A stretch of 64,000 bases of DNA from Methylocystis sp. L43 (GCF_015709525.1 NZ_JADNRA010000036.1:62001-126000), one strand, 5' to 3'. Positions 47,818 to 56,567 are shown, counted from the stretch's first letter. The notes: generated by a model not told the origin, from the letters alone. Program-made: numbers and translations.

Positions 47818-49634
47818 GGCTGCTGCTTTCGCGACGCGCCAAACATGGGCGAATGCATGCTCTTAACGGTCTTGCCGCCGCCGACATACATATGCACGCC
47901 GCATGGCAGACAGGGATCGAAACTGCGCACCGCGCGCATAATGTCGATGCCCTTAAACTTGTCCGGACCATTCTCTTCGAAGATCGGCGTGTTCTGAACC
48001 GCGTCCTCGTAAGGCCCCGGCGTTCCGAAATCGTCTCGCGGCGTCGCGTTCCACGGCGTCGGCGGATAGGGATGGTAATTGGCGATCTTCTTGTCTTTTA
48101 TGACGAGATGGTGCGACAGCACGCCGCGCACCGCCTCGTGGAAGCCACAGCCGATCGCCTCGTCCGGAACTTCGAACGGCGTAAAGGTCTTTGTGCGGCC
48201 CGCCTGAATCTCTGTGAAGGCCTGCTCCAGGAAGTAATATGCCGCAGCGGCGCAGTAGGCCTGAAAATAGGTGCGCGCCCGATCGCGTTCGATCGCGTTG
48301 CTCCACTTTGGCACCTTCCATTCAAACTCCACTGCAGGCTTGAGCGCCGTCTTGGGAAGATTGATCTTCACGCTGTCGCCCGTCGCTTTGACATAGCCGT
48401 TCATGTCGACGAGCCCTGCCAGCGCCGTCGAGAATAGGCGCGCGAAGGCGCCTCCGCCGGTGTCGAGCGGCAGATGATCTCCGCTGCTCTTGTCGAGCCA
48501 GCGCGGACACATGACCCAGGAATAGTTCTTGTCGAAATCCCGCTTCTGCGGCCGCGGAATGGTCGTCTGATTCCACGGATGCTTCTGATCGACCGGATTG
48601 CCCAGCGGGTCCATCTTGACGAAGGTTTCGCAATTGTCCCAGTCCTCGTAATAGGACTGACCGCGCAGGATGCGAATCTGCAGATTGATGTCGACGAGGT
48701 CGGTCGTGACCAGCTTGCCATCAACGACGACGCCCGGGGTGACGAACATCTTCCGGCCCCAGTCGGTCATATGCTTATAATTGTAGTCGCAATGGTTCGG
48801 GTCCTGAAACGCGCCCCAGCACCCGAGCAGTATTCGTCGACGTCCAACCTCCTCATAGCCGGGCAGCGCTTCGTAAAAGAAGTCGAACAGATCATCGTGC
48901 AGCGGCACGCATTTTTTCATGAATTCGGCGTAGCGCACCAGTCGCGTCAAATATTCGGTAAAGAGCTGATTTGACGGCACGGTGCCGACTCCGCCCGGAT
49001 AAAGAGTGGAGGGGTGCACATGGCGCCCCTCCATCAGGCTGAACATCTCACGCGTGTAGCGGCTTACAATCAATGTCTCACGGTAGAATTCGCCGGAAAA
49101 TGGATTGAGCGCGGTCATGATGTCGGCGATCGTGCGATAGCCATGAGCGTCCGAGTTTCGCGCCGGGGTCCGTTGCGCCTTTACCCAGACGCTTGGATTG
49201 GTTTCCTTGACCATCTGCTCGCAGAAATCGACGCCGACCAGATTGTCCTGAAAGATATTGTGGTCGAACATATATTCCGCGGCTTCGCCGAGATTGATGA
49301 TCCAATCGGCGAGGGGCGGTGGTTTGATGCCGTAGGCCATATTCTGCGCATAGACCGAGCACGTCGCGTGATTGTCGCCGCAGATCCCGCAAATGCGGCT
49401 GGTGATGAAGTGGGAATCACGAGGATCTTTGCCCTTCATGAAAATGCTGTAGCCACGAAAGATCGACGACGTGCTGTGACATTCGGCGACCTGCCGATTT
49501 TCGAAATCAATTTTGGTGAAAATTCCGAGACTGCCGACGATCCGGGTAATCGGATCCCAATTCATCTCGACGAGATTTGGCGAGGCTTTATTGGGGCTCG
49601 GAGACGCGGAGCGACGCGTTGCAAGGTCGACCAT
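47814..49634 (-). CDS. hhyL: [NiFe]-hydrogenase large subunit, group 1h (actinobacterial-type)
   Basis: 606 residues. Binds the NiFe active site that splits H2. The nickel ligands are in SRICGICGDNHATC (80-89) and DPCLPCGVH (573-581; Cys575, Cys578). A 25-residue tail after His581 should be removed by the maturation protease. The L1 and L2 motifs and the long middle insert fit the group 1h enzymes of Streptomyces, Mycobacterium and Cupriavidus. These enzymes oxidise H2 at very low concentrations in the presence of oxygen. Confidence 0.93.
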   Translation of the reverse strand: MVDLATRRSASPSPNKASPNLVEMNWDPITRIVGSLGIFTKIDFENRQVAECHSTSSIFRGYSIFMKGKDPRDSHFITSRICGICGDNHATCSVYAQNMAYGIKPPPLADWIINLGEAAEYMFDHNIFQDNLVGVDFCEQMVKETNPSVWVKAQRTPARNSDAHGYRTIADIMTALNPFSGEFYRETLIVSRYTREMFSLMEGRHVHPSTLYPGGVGTVPSNQLFTEYLTRLVRYAEFMKKCVPLHDDLFDFFYEALPGYEEVGRRRILLGCWGAFQDPNHCDYNYKHMTDWGRKMFVTPGVVVDGKLVTTDLVDINLQIRILRGQSYYEDWDNCETFVKMDPLGNPVDQKHPWNQTTIPRPQKRDFDKNYSWVMCPRWLDKSSGDHLPLDTGGGAFARLFSTALAGLVDMNGYVKATGDSVKINLPKTALKPAVEFEWKVPKWSNAIERDRARTYFQAYCAAAAYYFLEQAFTEIQAGRTKTFTPFEVPDEAIGCGFHEAVRGVLSHHLVIKDKKIANYHPYPPTPWNATPRDDFGTPGPYEDAVQNTPIFEENGPDKFKGIDIMRAVRSFDPCLPCGVHMYVGGGKTVKSMHSPMFGASRKQQP

Positions 49635-49651
49635 GATCGCAGTCCCTTACT

Positions 49652-50737
49652 TTAGAGTGGATGAGTTTTATTCGGCCGATCAGGATCGTACCCGGTGGTG
49701 TAGGTCGGCTCCCTGTTGCGCCACTTTGGCTCCTTGTTGAGGGTGTGATTGGTGATTTTCCGCAGATTGCGGATCAGCACGCCGTAAGGCTTGATGAGAA
49801 CCGATGAGATGCGGGCGCCGGGCGGTTCATCCATGAACGGCATGAACTTGTCGGGAAAGCCCGGCATGGTGCAGCCGATGCAGATGCCGCCGACATTGGG
49901 GCAGCCTCCAAGACCCGCGATCCAACCGCGCTTGGGCACGTTGCATTGAACGACCGGGCCCCAGCAGCCGATCTTCACCAGGCACTTCCGCGAGCCATAT
50001 TCTTGCGCGAAGTCGGCCTCTTCGTAGTAAGCGGCGCGGTCACATCCCTCATGAACGGTGGGACCAAACAGCCAACGCGGGCGGCCGTGTCGATCGACGG
50101 GAATCATCGGCGCCAAGCCGGCGAGCTGGCGCAGCAGATAGAGGAACGTCTCCATGAAATTGTCGGGCTGGACCGGACAACCCGGGACGTTGACGATGGG
50201 CAAACCCGCCTTCGATTTCCACTCAGCGCCAAGATAGTCCTGAAGGCCCATGCAACCGGTGGGATTGCCCTTCATTGCATGAATGCCGCCGTATGTGGCG
50301 CAAGTTCCGGCGCCGATTACCGCGAGGGCCTTTGGCGCCAAACGATCAATCCATTCGGTCGTTCTGATTGGCTGTCCGGTCGCCGCATCCGTGCCGATCG
50401 CGGCCCAATATCCATCGCCGCTCAGCTTCTCGTTCGGGATGGAGCCTTCGACCACAAGGACGAAGTTTTCGAGTTCGCCCCGCGCGCCCTGATGAAAGGC
50501 CTTCATAAAGTCATCGCCCACTTCGTAGGAGAGGACTGCATTGTGCAAGCGCACCTTCGGTAGGCCGGGGATCGCTCCGAGGATGACGTCCTCTATGCTT
50601 GGTTCGCTGGCGGCGGTGATCGAGACCGAGTCGCCGTCGCAACTCAGTCCCGCCGTAAGCCAGAGCACGTCAAGCTCTTGGATCGTGGATGGAGGCCGCT
50701 CTTTTCCTTTGGGAACTGGATTGGGGTCTGGAGCCAT
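49652..50737 (-). CDS. hhyS: [NiFe]-hydrogenase small subunit, group 1h
   Basis: 361 residues. Carries the iron-sulfur clusters. The proximal-cluster motif is LSCDGDSV: Cys33 is followed at +3 by Asp36, where ordinary small subunits have C-x-x-C. The C-x-x-D form gives the 3Cys1Asp cluster known from the Cupriavidus actinobacterial-type enzyme. There is no Tat signal, so the pair stays in the cytoplasm. Further Cys lie in HEGCDRAAYYEEADF, GCWGPVVQC and GGICIGCTMPGFPDKF. AAAGGA precedes the start. Confidence 0.93.
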   Translation of the reverse strand: MAPDPNPVPKGKERPPSTIQELDVLWLTAGLSCDGDSVSITAASEPSIEDVILGAIPGLPKVRLHNAVLSYEVGDDFMKAFHQGARGELENFVLVVEGSIPNEKLSGDGYWAAIGTDAATGQPIRTTEWIDRLAPKALAVIGAGTCATYGGIHAMKGNPTGCMGLQDYLGAEWKSKAGLPIVNVPGCPVQPDNFMETFLYLLRQLAGLAPMIPVDRHGRPRWLFGPTVHEGCDRAAYYEEADFAQEYGSRKCLVKIGCWGPVVQCNVPKRGWIAGLGGCPNVGGICIGCTMPGFPDKFMPFMDEPPGARISSVLIKPYGVLIRNLRKITNHTLNKEPKWRNREPTYTTGYDPDRPNKTHPL

Positions 50738-50877
50738 CGGTCAATCCTTTCACCAAGAGACGTGGCGACGGAAAGTCTGCACCGGGACCAACCTGCTCGG
50801 CTTGCGCTTCTATTGGCTGCGAGCGACGCAACCATGCCGGCGCGCGGCGGCATACAGGCCTGTCACGGCCGAAGGAA

Positions 50878-50902
50878 AACTCTGGAACTTGAGAAATGTT
50901 CC
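50878..50902 (-). promoter_or_regulatory. Candidate EcfG-type promoter of the hydrogenase operon
   Basis: On the minus strand GGAAC (50902-50898), 16 bases, then AGTT (to 50878). It is one base from the EcfG pattern and would start transcription about 130 bases before the hydrogenase small subunit gene. A starvation-linked promoter would fit the survival role known for group 1h enzymes. Confidence 0.3.
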
Positions 50903-50914
50903 TAGGAGGGAACA
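50884..50914. promoter_or_regulatory. Cluster of GGAAC/GTTCC half-sites upstream of the hydrogenase genes
   Basis: GGAAC (50884-50888), GTTCC (50898-50902) and GGAAC (50909-50913) form two nested inverted repeats. The second is a perfect TGTTCC-N6-GGAACA (50897-50914). This looks like an operator for a dimeric regulator and overlaps the candidate promoter. Confidence 0.4.
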
Positions 50915-50916
50915 AA

Positions 50917-51009
50917 ATGCACAGCTCGTGCGCTGAACAGCGTGGGAGCGATTTTCATTTTTTGGACACGGGTCGATCCTGCCCATCGAGACGGCAAGAG
51001 CGCGACTGA
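50917..51009 (+). CDS. Possible 30-residue peptide divergent from the hydrogenase operon
   Basis: ATG at 50917, TGA at 51007-51009. AGGAGGGA lies at the ideal distance upstream. The peptide opens MHSSCAEQRGSDFHFLDTG and has two Cys. No downstream plus-strand gene follows, so it would not be a leader peptide for a known operon. Supported by the ribosome site only. Confidence 0.3.
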   Translation: MHSSCAEQRGSDFHFLDTGRSCPSRRQERD

Positions 51010-51085
51010 AGCGCCCTCGGAAGCGCGCTGCAAAAGCCAGCTGGCGCTGCCTCAACCGGATGCTCTCGGCACCTTCAGCTTGAGC

Positions 51086-53635
51086 CTATTTTGCTTCTGC
51101 GATGTTGATGAGATCGAAGTGACGGTTGACGCCGGCATGGATCAAATTGCCATTGAAGCGCGTCGAGCTCGACGCGCCATAGGCGTAAAAGCCCGTCGAC
51201 TGCGCCGCGAAATTGAACCCTTGAGCGGCGCCGAGATCGTAGCGAAGATAATCGATCTTAACGCTCCACTCTGGCGTGAACATCCATTCAGCGCCGCCGC
51301 CCGCCGTCCAGCCGATCAAGCTGTCCTGATAGACGGGATTGACGAGCGTCTGGTTCGTCCCGCCAATCCTTCGGGTGAAGATCGCGGCGTTGGAGATGAC
51401 GCCGCCATAGGCCATGCCGCCCGTGCCATAGAGGGCGAGCGTCGGAGTGACGAGATAGCCCAATCGGCCGCGAATCGTTCCCAGATAGTTGAGGGTCGCG
51501 GTGCGCTGCGCATAAGTGGCGAAACTATTGCCGCCCCCCTGCGCCAGGGTCGCTTGCCACCGCGTGTCGGTGTTGCCCGAAACGCCGTGCAGATCCGCCT
51601 CAGCGCCGGCGAAGAAGCTGTCGGCGAACTTCCAATTGGCGCCAATCTGGAAACCGCCGATGAAGCCGGCGAGATGGTTCGTCTGATCGATCGGCGTCGC
51701 GCTGACAGCCACGGCTGGACTCGCGGCGGCTGCGCCGAAGGGCCAGGGCTGCACGATTGATCGTGGGCTCGACCACGCCCCGCCGCCATTGAGACCGACG
51801 TAGACGTCAGACCAGCTTGGCGGCGGCGCAGGCGGCGGCGGAGGCCCCCCAGGCGAGAAGAGAGCCAGGAAATCCGAGCCCGGCGGCTTGGTGATCGGAT
51901 TGCCGTCGCCAAAGGCGTTGGCTGAGACTTCCAGATAGAAGAAGTCGGTCGGCCGCCCGGTCAGGCCATTCGTCGTCGTGGTCTGTCCGGAAAAAGATTG
52001 CGGGAAGAACGGCTGCAGCACGACCGCAGGCGCGAAGCTCGAGGTAAAGGAGCCCGGCCAGAACCGCGCGTAGCTCGCGGTCAGATTAATGAACTGATTT
52101 AGTTTGTAGCGGATGCGCAGATCATATTCCGTCCCGATGAACGTGCCTCTGTTGCCAAGCGGCGCAAAAAGATTGGCGCGGTCCCAGACCGCCGCCGCGC
52201 TCGCCAGCCAGTAGGCGCTGAACGCCGTATCGATCCGGAAATCTTTGAAAGGCGAAAATTCGATGCGCGCCTTGGGCGCCTTAACATTGTTCCAGGCGAG
52301 ATAGTCGTTGCGTGAGAACGGCTGGTTGAAGCCATAGAAGATATCGAAGGTCTGATTGACGCTGTCGAAGGGACTCTTATTGCCTGAGCCATAGGCGTAG
52401 TTGGCGCTGATCCGCGGCTTCCACGGGTGCTCCGAAAATGTGTAGCCCGCCTCGAACGCATAGGCGATGGCGTCGTGCTGGACGGTCGTTTGAATGGCGT
52501 TGCGGCGCGCGCCGAAATCGCGGAATTCGTCGGTCTCGCCAAACTGCTTGTTGATGTCGACGTCGTAATCAAAATCTTTGATCACGCCGTAGACGCGCAG
52601 GCCGGGCGCGTATGTGTCGCGATGAAACTTCAGCGCGTTCGAGACGTTGAGCGGATCCCCATATTGCTTGCGGCCCAGAAAATAAGGCTGGATCGTCGCA
52701 AATTCCGACCAGCGCCGGATGCTGAACACGCTGCCGTAGATCCAGTTCTGCCAGTCAGGTCGGTCGAACTGATAGAGATAACGAATAACCGGCCGCATCA
52801 GGAAACTGTCGATGTCCCAGTCATTGTCCTTCTTGCCGATTTTGATCCGAAAACCGTCAAACGTGTTGGTCGTGTTGCGGAACTCATTCTCGGCGATCAG
52901 ACGGCGGTCGAGCAGCTCGAGGTGAAAGCGCCCAGCGCGAAGGGTCAGCGGCCGATCGTTGCCGAGATCGTCCTTGCCGAAGGCGTCCTTGAAAAAAAGT
53001 TCGCCATAGCCGGAAATGAGCTCCGTCTGATTGATCTCCTGGCCCTGATATTCATAGATGCTGTTGTAGGCGCGCGAGTCCTGAAATTCGACGACGAATC
53101 GAAAGGGATCGAGAATGTTCTGCACGCCCAGATAGGCCCGCGTGCGCGACAGCCAAAGCGAATTGGGAAAATATTTGCGCTGCGACGTCGGCGGATTGGT
53201 CGTCGTGTTCGTCCACGGCCGATAATCGTCCTTGCGATATTCAAAACGCGCGCGCGAATCGAGACCGACGTTCAGCCAGTCGATACCTTCGAATTGCTTG
53301 TAGGTGTTCGCGAGGTTACGCACGTAAGGCGGAATGTCGGGCTGCGGCTCCAAACGATAGCCGCGCGTCGGCACATAGTAGCTCTCCTTCACCAGCGGCG
53401 CCGGTGGCGCGGCGGGACCAACAGCGACACCCTTGCCCTCGGTCTTCGCCTTCACTGACCCTTTTTCCGGCGCGGCCGCCTTTGCGCCGTCATCCGACTG
53501 CCCCCCTTTTCCCGCAACTTCCTTCGGGGGTGCTTTGTCTTCGGCGGCCGCTATTTCGGGAACGCTAAGGGCGGCGCCGACAACGGCGCCAAACGCGGCT
53601 AATCTTAACTTCTTGCTGCTTTTGCTTGTCGACAT
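51086..53635 (-). CDS. Outer-membrane protein with two beta-barrel domains
   Basis: 849 residues. Signal peptide MSTSKSSKKLRLAAFGAVVG...AAA, cleaved before EDKAP. A Lys/Ala-rich periplasmic linker (about 33-80) is followed by an alginate-export-type barrel (about 85-580: WLNVGLDSRARFEYRKDD, LTLRAGRFHLELLDRRL). A proline bridge (GGPPPPPAPPPSW, about 590-602) leads to a second, opacity-type barrel (DVYVGLNGGGAW, FIGGFQIGANWKF, RLGYLVTPTLALYGTGG, and the C-terminal VNRHFD-LINIAEAK). Each barrel family is normally a whole protein. Convergent with nothing; upstream of the hydrogenase promoter region. Confidence 0.85.
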   Translation of the reverse strand: MSTSKSSKKLRLAAFGAVVGAALSVPEIAAAEDKAPPKEVAGKGGQSDDGAKAAAPEKGSVKAKTEGKGVAVGPAAPPAPLVKESYYVPTRGYRLEPQPDIPPYVRNLANTYKQFEGIDWLNVGLDSRARFEYRKDDYRPWTNTTTNPPTSQRKYFPNSLWLSRTRAYLGVQNILDPFRFVVEFQDSRAYNSIYEYQGQEINQTELISGYGELFFKDAFGKDDLGNDRPLTLRAGRFHLELLDRRLIAENEFRNTTNTFDGFRIKIGKKDNDWDIDSFLMRPVIRYLYQFDRPDWQNWIYGSVFSIRRWSEFATIQPYFLGRKQYGDPLNVSNALKFHRDTYAPGLRVYGVIKDFDYDVDINKQFGETDEFRDFGARRNAIQTTVQHDAIAYAFEAGYTFSEHPWKPRISANYAYGSGNKSPFDSVNQTFDIFYGFNQPFSRNDYLAWNNVKAPKARIEFSPFKDFRIDTAFSAYWLASAAAVWDRANLFAPLGNRGTFIGTEYDLRIRYKLNQFINLTASYARFWPGSFTSSFAPAVVLQPFFPQSFSGQTTTTNGLTGRPTDFFYLEVSANAFGDGNPITKPPGSDFLALFSPGGPPPPPAPPPSWSDVYVGLNGGGAWSSPRSIVQPWPFGAAAASPAVAVSATPIDQTNHLAGFIGGFQIGANWKFADSFFAGAEADLHGVSGNTDTRWQATLAQGGGNSFATYAQRTATLNYLGTIRGRLGYLVTPTLALYGTGGMAYGGVISNAAIFTRRIGGTNQTLVNPVYQDSLIGWTAGGGAEWMFTPEWSVKIDYLRYDLGAAQGFNFAAQSTGFYAYGASSSTRFNGNLIHAGVNRHFDLINIAEAK

Positions 53636-53703
53636 CGACTTTCCGTATCGCTTAGCCTGGACTCCGGTTGGCGCGTTGATCGACGGATCGATATGTAAGC
53701 CGT

Positions 53704-53720
53704 GTATATATCGGATATAC
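53704..53720. promoter_or_regulatory. AT-rich inverted repeat upstream of the two-barrel protein gene
   Basis: GTATAT (53704-53709), five bases, ATATAC (53715-53720), about 70 bases before the start codon at 53635. The position and the AT-rich symmetry would suit an operator. No regulator is known. Confidence 0.3.
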
Positions 53721-53881
53721 CGTTACGGTCGATCTGTTAAGCTCATGTTTTAGTCAACTCGATTTTCGACTTGCGCTGTTGTGAAATAGCCACAGTAAAC
53801 GCCGCAACTGCAGTCCCCGCCTTCAGTTCGCTTCGACATTCCAGCTCTCTTTCTGGCCCGCCGAGGGCACCCCTCTGCCAG

Positions 53882-54045
53882 CTATTTCCCGTCCACGCCG
53901 CAAGAGCCAGTTAAGCGAAACCGTAACTTTTCGTCGATGAGGCCAAGATAGATCAGCGTATAGCCGAAGGTCAGGCCGAAGCCTGGAATGACGCTCGGCG
54001 CGCGAAGCGCCGAGCGTTTTTGCCGACAAGGCTCGGGGAGGTCAC
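53882..54045 (-). pseudogene. cysT: Remnant of cysT (sulfate ABC transporter permease)
   Basis: A GTG at 54045 reads MTSPSLVGK, then an A5 run (54017-54021) shifts the frame, and the continuation reads RSALRAPSVIPGFGLTFGYT followed by LIYLGLI. This is the CysT N-terminus through the first membrane span, where intact proteins go on with VLIPL. Here unrelated residues and a TAG at 53882 follow. cysW and cysA are missing from this position. The gene lies directly after sbp, as in intact sbp-cysTWA operons. Confidence 0.75.
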
Positions 54046-54084
54046 CTTGTCAGCTCTTGTTTGTCACCTTGTCAGCTCTTGTTT
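54041..54084. repeat. Exact 22-bp tandem duplication at the sbp/cysT junction
   Basis: The unit at 54041-54062 is repeated without change at 54063-54084. It contains the sbp stop codon. With one copy removed, the sbp TGA and the cysT GTG would overlap (GTGA), the usual coupled arrangement. The duplication separates them by 22 bases. Confidence 0.9.
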
Positions 54085-55101
54085 CTGGATGTCGTCGAAA
54101 ATGCCGCCGTCGGCGAAATGCTTCTTTTGCGCCGCCGCCCAGCCGCCGAAACTTTTATCGACGGTGATGAATTCGATGTTGGCGAATTTCTTTACGTCGT
54201 CCTTGGCCGCATATTCGGGATGCACGGGACGATAGAAATTGCGTGCGATGATCGCCTGCGCCGACGGCGAATAGAGGAAGTCGAGATAGGCTTCCGCGAG
54301 CTGCCTGTTGCCTTTGGCGTCGGCGTTGGCGTCAACGACGGCGACCGGCGGCTCCGCCAGAATGGACTGCGGCGGCGTCACGATCTCGAACTTGTCAGCG
54401 CCGAATTCCTTCAGCGCAAGGAAGGCTTCGTTCTCCCATGCGAGGAGCACGTCGCCGATGCCGCGCTGGGCGAAGGTGATCGTCGAGCCTCTCGCGCCTG
54501 TGTCCATGACCGGGGCGTTCTTGTAGATCGCCTTGACAAAATCCTTGGTCTTGGCTTCGTCGCCGCCGAATTTCTTCAGCCCATAGCCCCAGGCCGCAAG
54601 ATAATTCCAGCGCGCGCCGCCGGACGTCTTCGGGTTGGGCGTGATGACCGCGACGCCGGGCTTCGCCAGATCGTCCCAATCCTTGACGGCTTTCGGATTG
54701 CCCTTGCGGACGAGAAAAACGATCGTCGACGTATAGGGCGACGAGTTATTCGGTCGGCGCTTTTGCCAGTCGACCGGAATCTTGCCGCTTTTGCTGGCGA
54801 TCGCGTCAATGTCGGCGGCGAGCGCCAGCGTCACGACATCGGCGTTCAGCCCTTCGATCACCGCGCGCGCCTGTACGCCAGAGCCGCCATGCGAGGCTTG
54901 AAGCTCGATGGTTTCGCCGGTCCTGGCTTTCCAGTCCGCCGCGAAAGCGGGATTGATCGCCTTGTAGAGCTCGTGCGTGGGGTCATAGGAGACGTTCAGG
55001 AACGTCTGGCCCGCTTGAGAATGCGAGCTCGCCAGCATCGTAAGCGCAACCAAGCCCGCTAAAATTCCCAGACCAAGACTCTTCTGCAAATTCTCACTCA
55101 T
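54064..55101 (-). CDS. sbp: Sulfate-binding periplasmic protein
   Basis: 345 residues from the ATG of [12 protein letters not shown] (55101; GGAGAG upstream). Signal peptide to about residue 32 (SSHSQAG). Type II periplasmic binding fold with the Sbp/ThiosBP signatures [34 protein letters not shown] and [17 protein letters not shown], which contain sulfate-binding residues. It may feed a transporter encoded elsewhere, since its own permease is broken. Confidence 0.92.
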   Translation of the reverse strand: MSENLQKSLGLGILAGLVALTMLASSHSQAGQTFLNVSYDPTHELYKAINPAFAADWKARTGETIELQASHGGSGVQARAVIEGLNADVVTLALAADIDAIASKSGKIPVDWQKRRPNNSSPYTSTIVFLVRKGNPKAVKDWDDLAKPGVAVITPNPKTSGGARWNYLAAWGYGLKKFGGDEAKTKDFVKAIYKNAPVMDTGARGSTITFAQRGIGDVLLAWENEAFLALKEFGADKFEIVTPPQSILAEPPVAVVDANADAKGNRQLAEAYLDFLYSPSAQAIIARNFYRPVHPEYAAKDDVKKFANIEFITVDKSFGGWAAAQKKHFADGGIFDDIQKQELTR

Positions 55102-55232
55102 AGTGACGCCTCTCCAACAGTCTATAAAATCACTAGCATGAGTAGACTGATTGGGCAAGGCGGAAAAAGCGCGGGTCAAGCCTGCGCGACGTCAGCGGAG
55201 CTTCGAGTGAGGACGGCCGCGAAAGGAGGCGC

Positions 55233-56216
55233 CTACCAGCGCAGCACTGCGCCGCCCCAGGTCATGCCCGCGCCGATCGCCATCATCGCGATGACGTCGC
55301 CCTTTTTCAGCTTTCCGGCCCGATTCGCCTCATCGAGCGTGATCGGCATGGAGGCGCTCGACGTATTGCCGTAGCGGTCGATGTTGATCCAGCATTTCTC
55401 GAACGGAACGCCGAGATTCTGCATTGCGGACTCGATGATGCGCTTGTTGGCCTGATGGGCGATCACGTGATCGACGTCGGCTGCGGTCAGACCGGCGGCT
55501 TCGAGCGTGTCGCCGACCACTTCGGGCAACAGCCGCGTCGCCACCTTATAGACCTCGCGCCCGCGCATCTTGATTTTGCCGGCCTTTTCTTCAAGCATTT
55601 CAGCAGATGGCGGGCGGCGGCTGCCGCCGCCATAGATGCCGAGAATGCCCGTCATCGAGCCGTCGGTGCGCAGGCTGGCGGCGAGCACGCCGCGCCCTTC
55701 CTCTTCGCTGCCGCCAAGCAAGATCGCGCCGGCGGCGTCGCCAAACAGCACGCAGGTCTCGCGGTTTGTCCAATCGACGAAGCGACTGAGGGTCTCGGCG
55801 CCGATCACCAGCGCGCGCTTGACCTTGCCGCTTCTGATAAATTGGTCGGCGATGGAAAGACCGTAAAGCGAACCGGCGCAGGCCGCGCCGACGTCGAAAG
55901 CGAAGGCGTTCTTCGCGCCAAGCTGCGCCTGAACAAACGACGCGCAGGACGGCGTCGGCGAATCGCCTGTCACCGTGCACACGACGATCATGTCGACGTC
56001 GTCCGGCTTTACGCCAGCGAACTGCAGCGCCTCGCGCCCGGCGGCCGCCGCCAGATCCGATGTCGCCTCATGATCTGCGGCCACTCGGCGCTCTTTGATG
56101 CCGGTGCGGCTGACGATCCACTCATTGTTCGTCCTGACGATTTTCTCGAGGTCGGCGTTGGAGATGACGCGCTGGGGCGCATAAGACCCGGTTCCGAGAA
56201 CTATGGAATTCGTCAA
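55233..56216 (-). CDS. fabH: 3-oxoacyl-ACP synthase III (FabH)
   Basis: 327 residues. Starts fatty acid synthesis by joining acetyl-CoA and malonyl-ACP. The catalytic Cys is in FDVGAACAGSLYGL, His in HVIAHQANKRII and Asn in DRYGNTSSASMP. Length and motifs are typical. It is not next to plsX here; the gene stands alone with sbp further downstream. Confidence 0.96.
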   Translation of the reverse strand: MTNSIVLGTGSYAPQRVISNADLEKIVRTNNEWIVSRTGIKERRVAADHEATSDLAAAAGREALQFAGVKPDDVDMIVVCTVTGDSPTPSCASFVQAQLGAKNAFAFDVGAACAGSLYGLSIADQFIRSGKVKRALVIGAETLSRFVDWTNRETCVLFGDAAGAILLGGSEEEGRGVLAASLRTDGSMTGILGIYGGGSRRPPSAEMLEEKAGKIKMRGREVYKVATRLLPEVVGDTLEAAGLTAADVDHVIAHQANKRIIESAMQNLGVPFEKCWINIDRYGNTSSASMPITLDEANRAGKLKKGDVIAMMAIGAGMTWGGAVLRW

Positions 56217-56567
56217 GACGTGGCGCTTCCTTCTGAGACGGCGTGGCTGAAGCTCGTGAGCGTGGCGCTATTCATTAAGAGCGGCTCAGGCCGAGCGCAA
56301 ATTTTTCTTTTTGACTCCGGCGAGGGCCATGATCGTCACCGACTTATTGGCTTTTTTGCGCCTGCGCCGGAAGACTGTCCCAAAACGAGGCCGTCAACGC
56401 TTTCTTAAAGTGGGCGCAACTAGACCAATTCGGGGCTCGTCGGAGTTGCGTTTATGGTCCACGCTATCATCTTTGCCGCCGCCGCGCTCTTCGCTCTCAT
56501 TGGCGCGCTGACGGCGTAACGCCGAGCCCGCGATTGCAAAGTCCGCCGCCGCGTGGCAAGGGGCGCC
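56217..56567. other. Divergent intergenic region between fabH and rimO
   Basis: 351 bases that must hold the fabH promoter (minus) and the rimO promoter (plus). It contains a T-rich patch (56308-56320) and one short reading frame listed separately. No riboswitch or RNA gene is seen. Confidence 0.4.
56454..56519 (+). CDS. Possible 21-residue hydrophobic peptide upstream of rimO
   Basis: ATG at 56454 to TAA at 56519: MVHAIIFAAAALFALIGALT and one more residue, a single membrane helix. No strong ribosome site. It ends 48 bases before rimO on the same strand. Confidence 0.3.
   Translation: MVHAIIFAAAALFALIGALTA

Larger units (their letters stand above)
50738..51085. other. Upstream region of the hydrogenase operon
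   Basis: 348 bases between the hydrogenase small subunit start and the end of the outer-membrane protein gene. It holds a cluster of GGAAC/GTTCC half-sites, a candidate stress-sigma promoter and a short plus-strand reading frame with a strong ribosome site, listed separately. Confidence 0.6.

Noticed and set aside
53992-54021. Strong hairpin with T5 on the plus strand, resembling a terminator
   Set aside because: No plus-strand gene ends before it. The stem comes from the GC-rich codons of the cysT remnant and the T-run is the complement of its A-run frameshift site.
55102-55232. Possible SAM or sulfur riboswitch upstream of sbp
   Set aside because: I looked for the SAM-II core and other sulfur-linked elements and saw no match.
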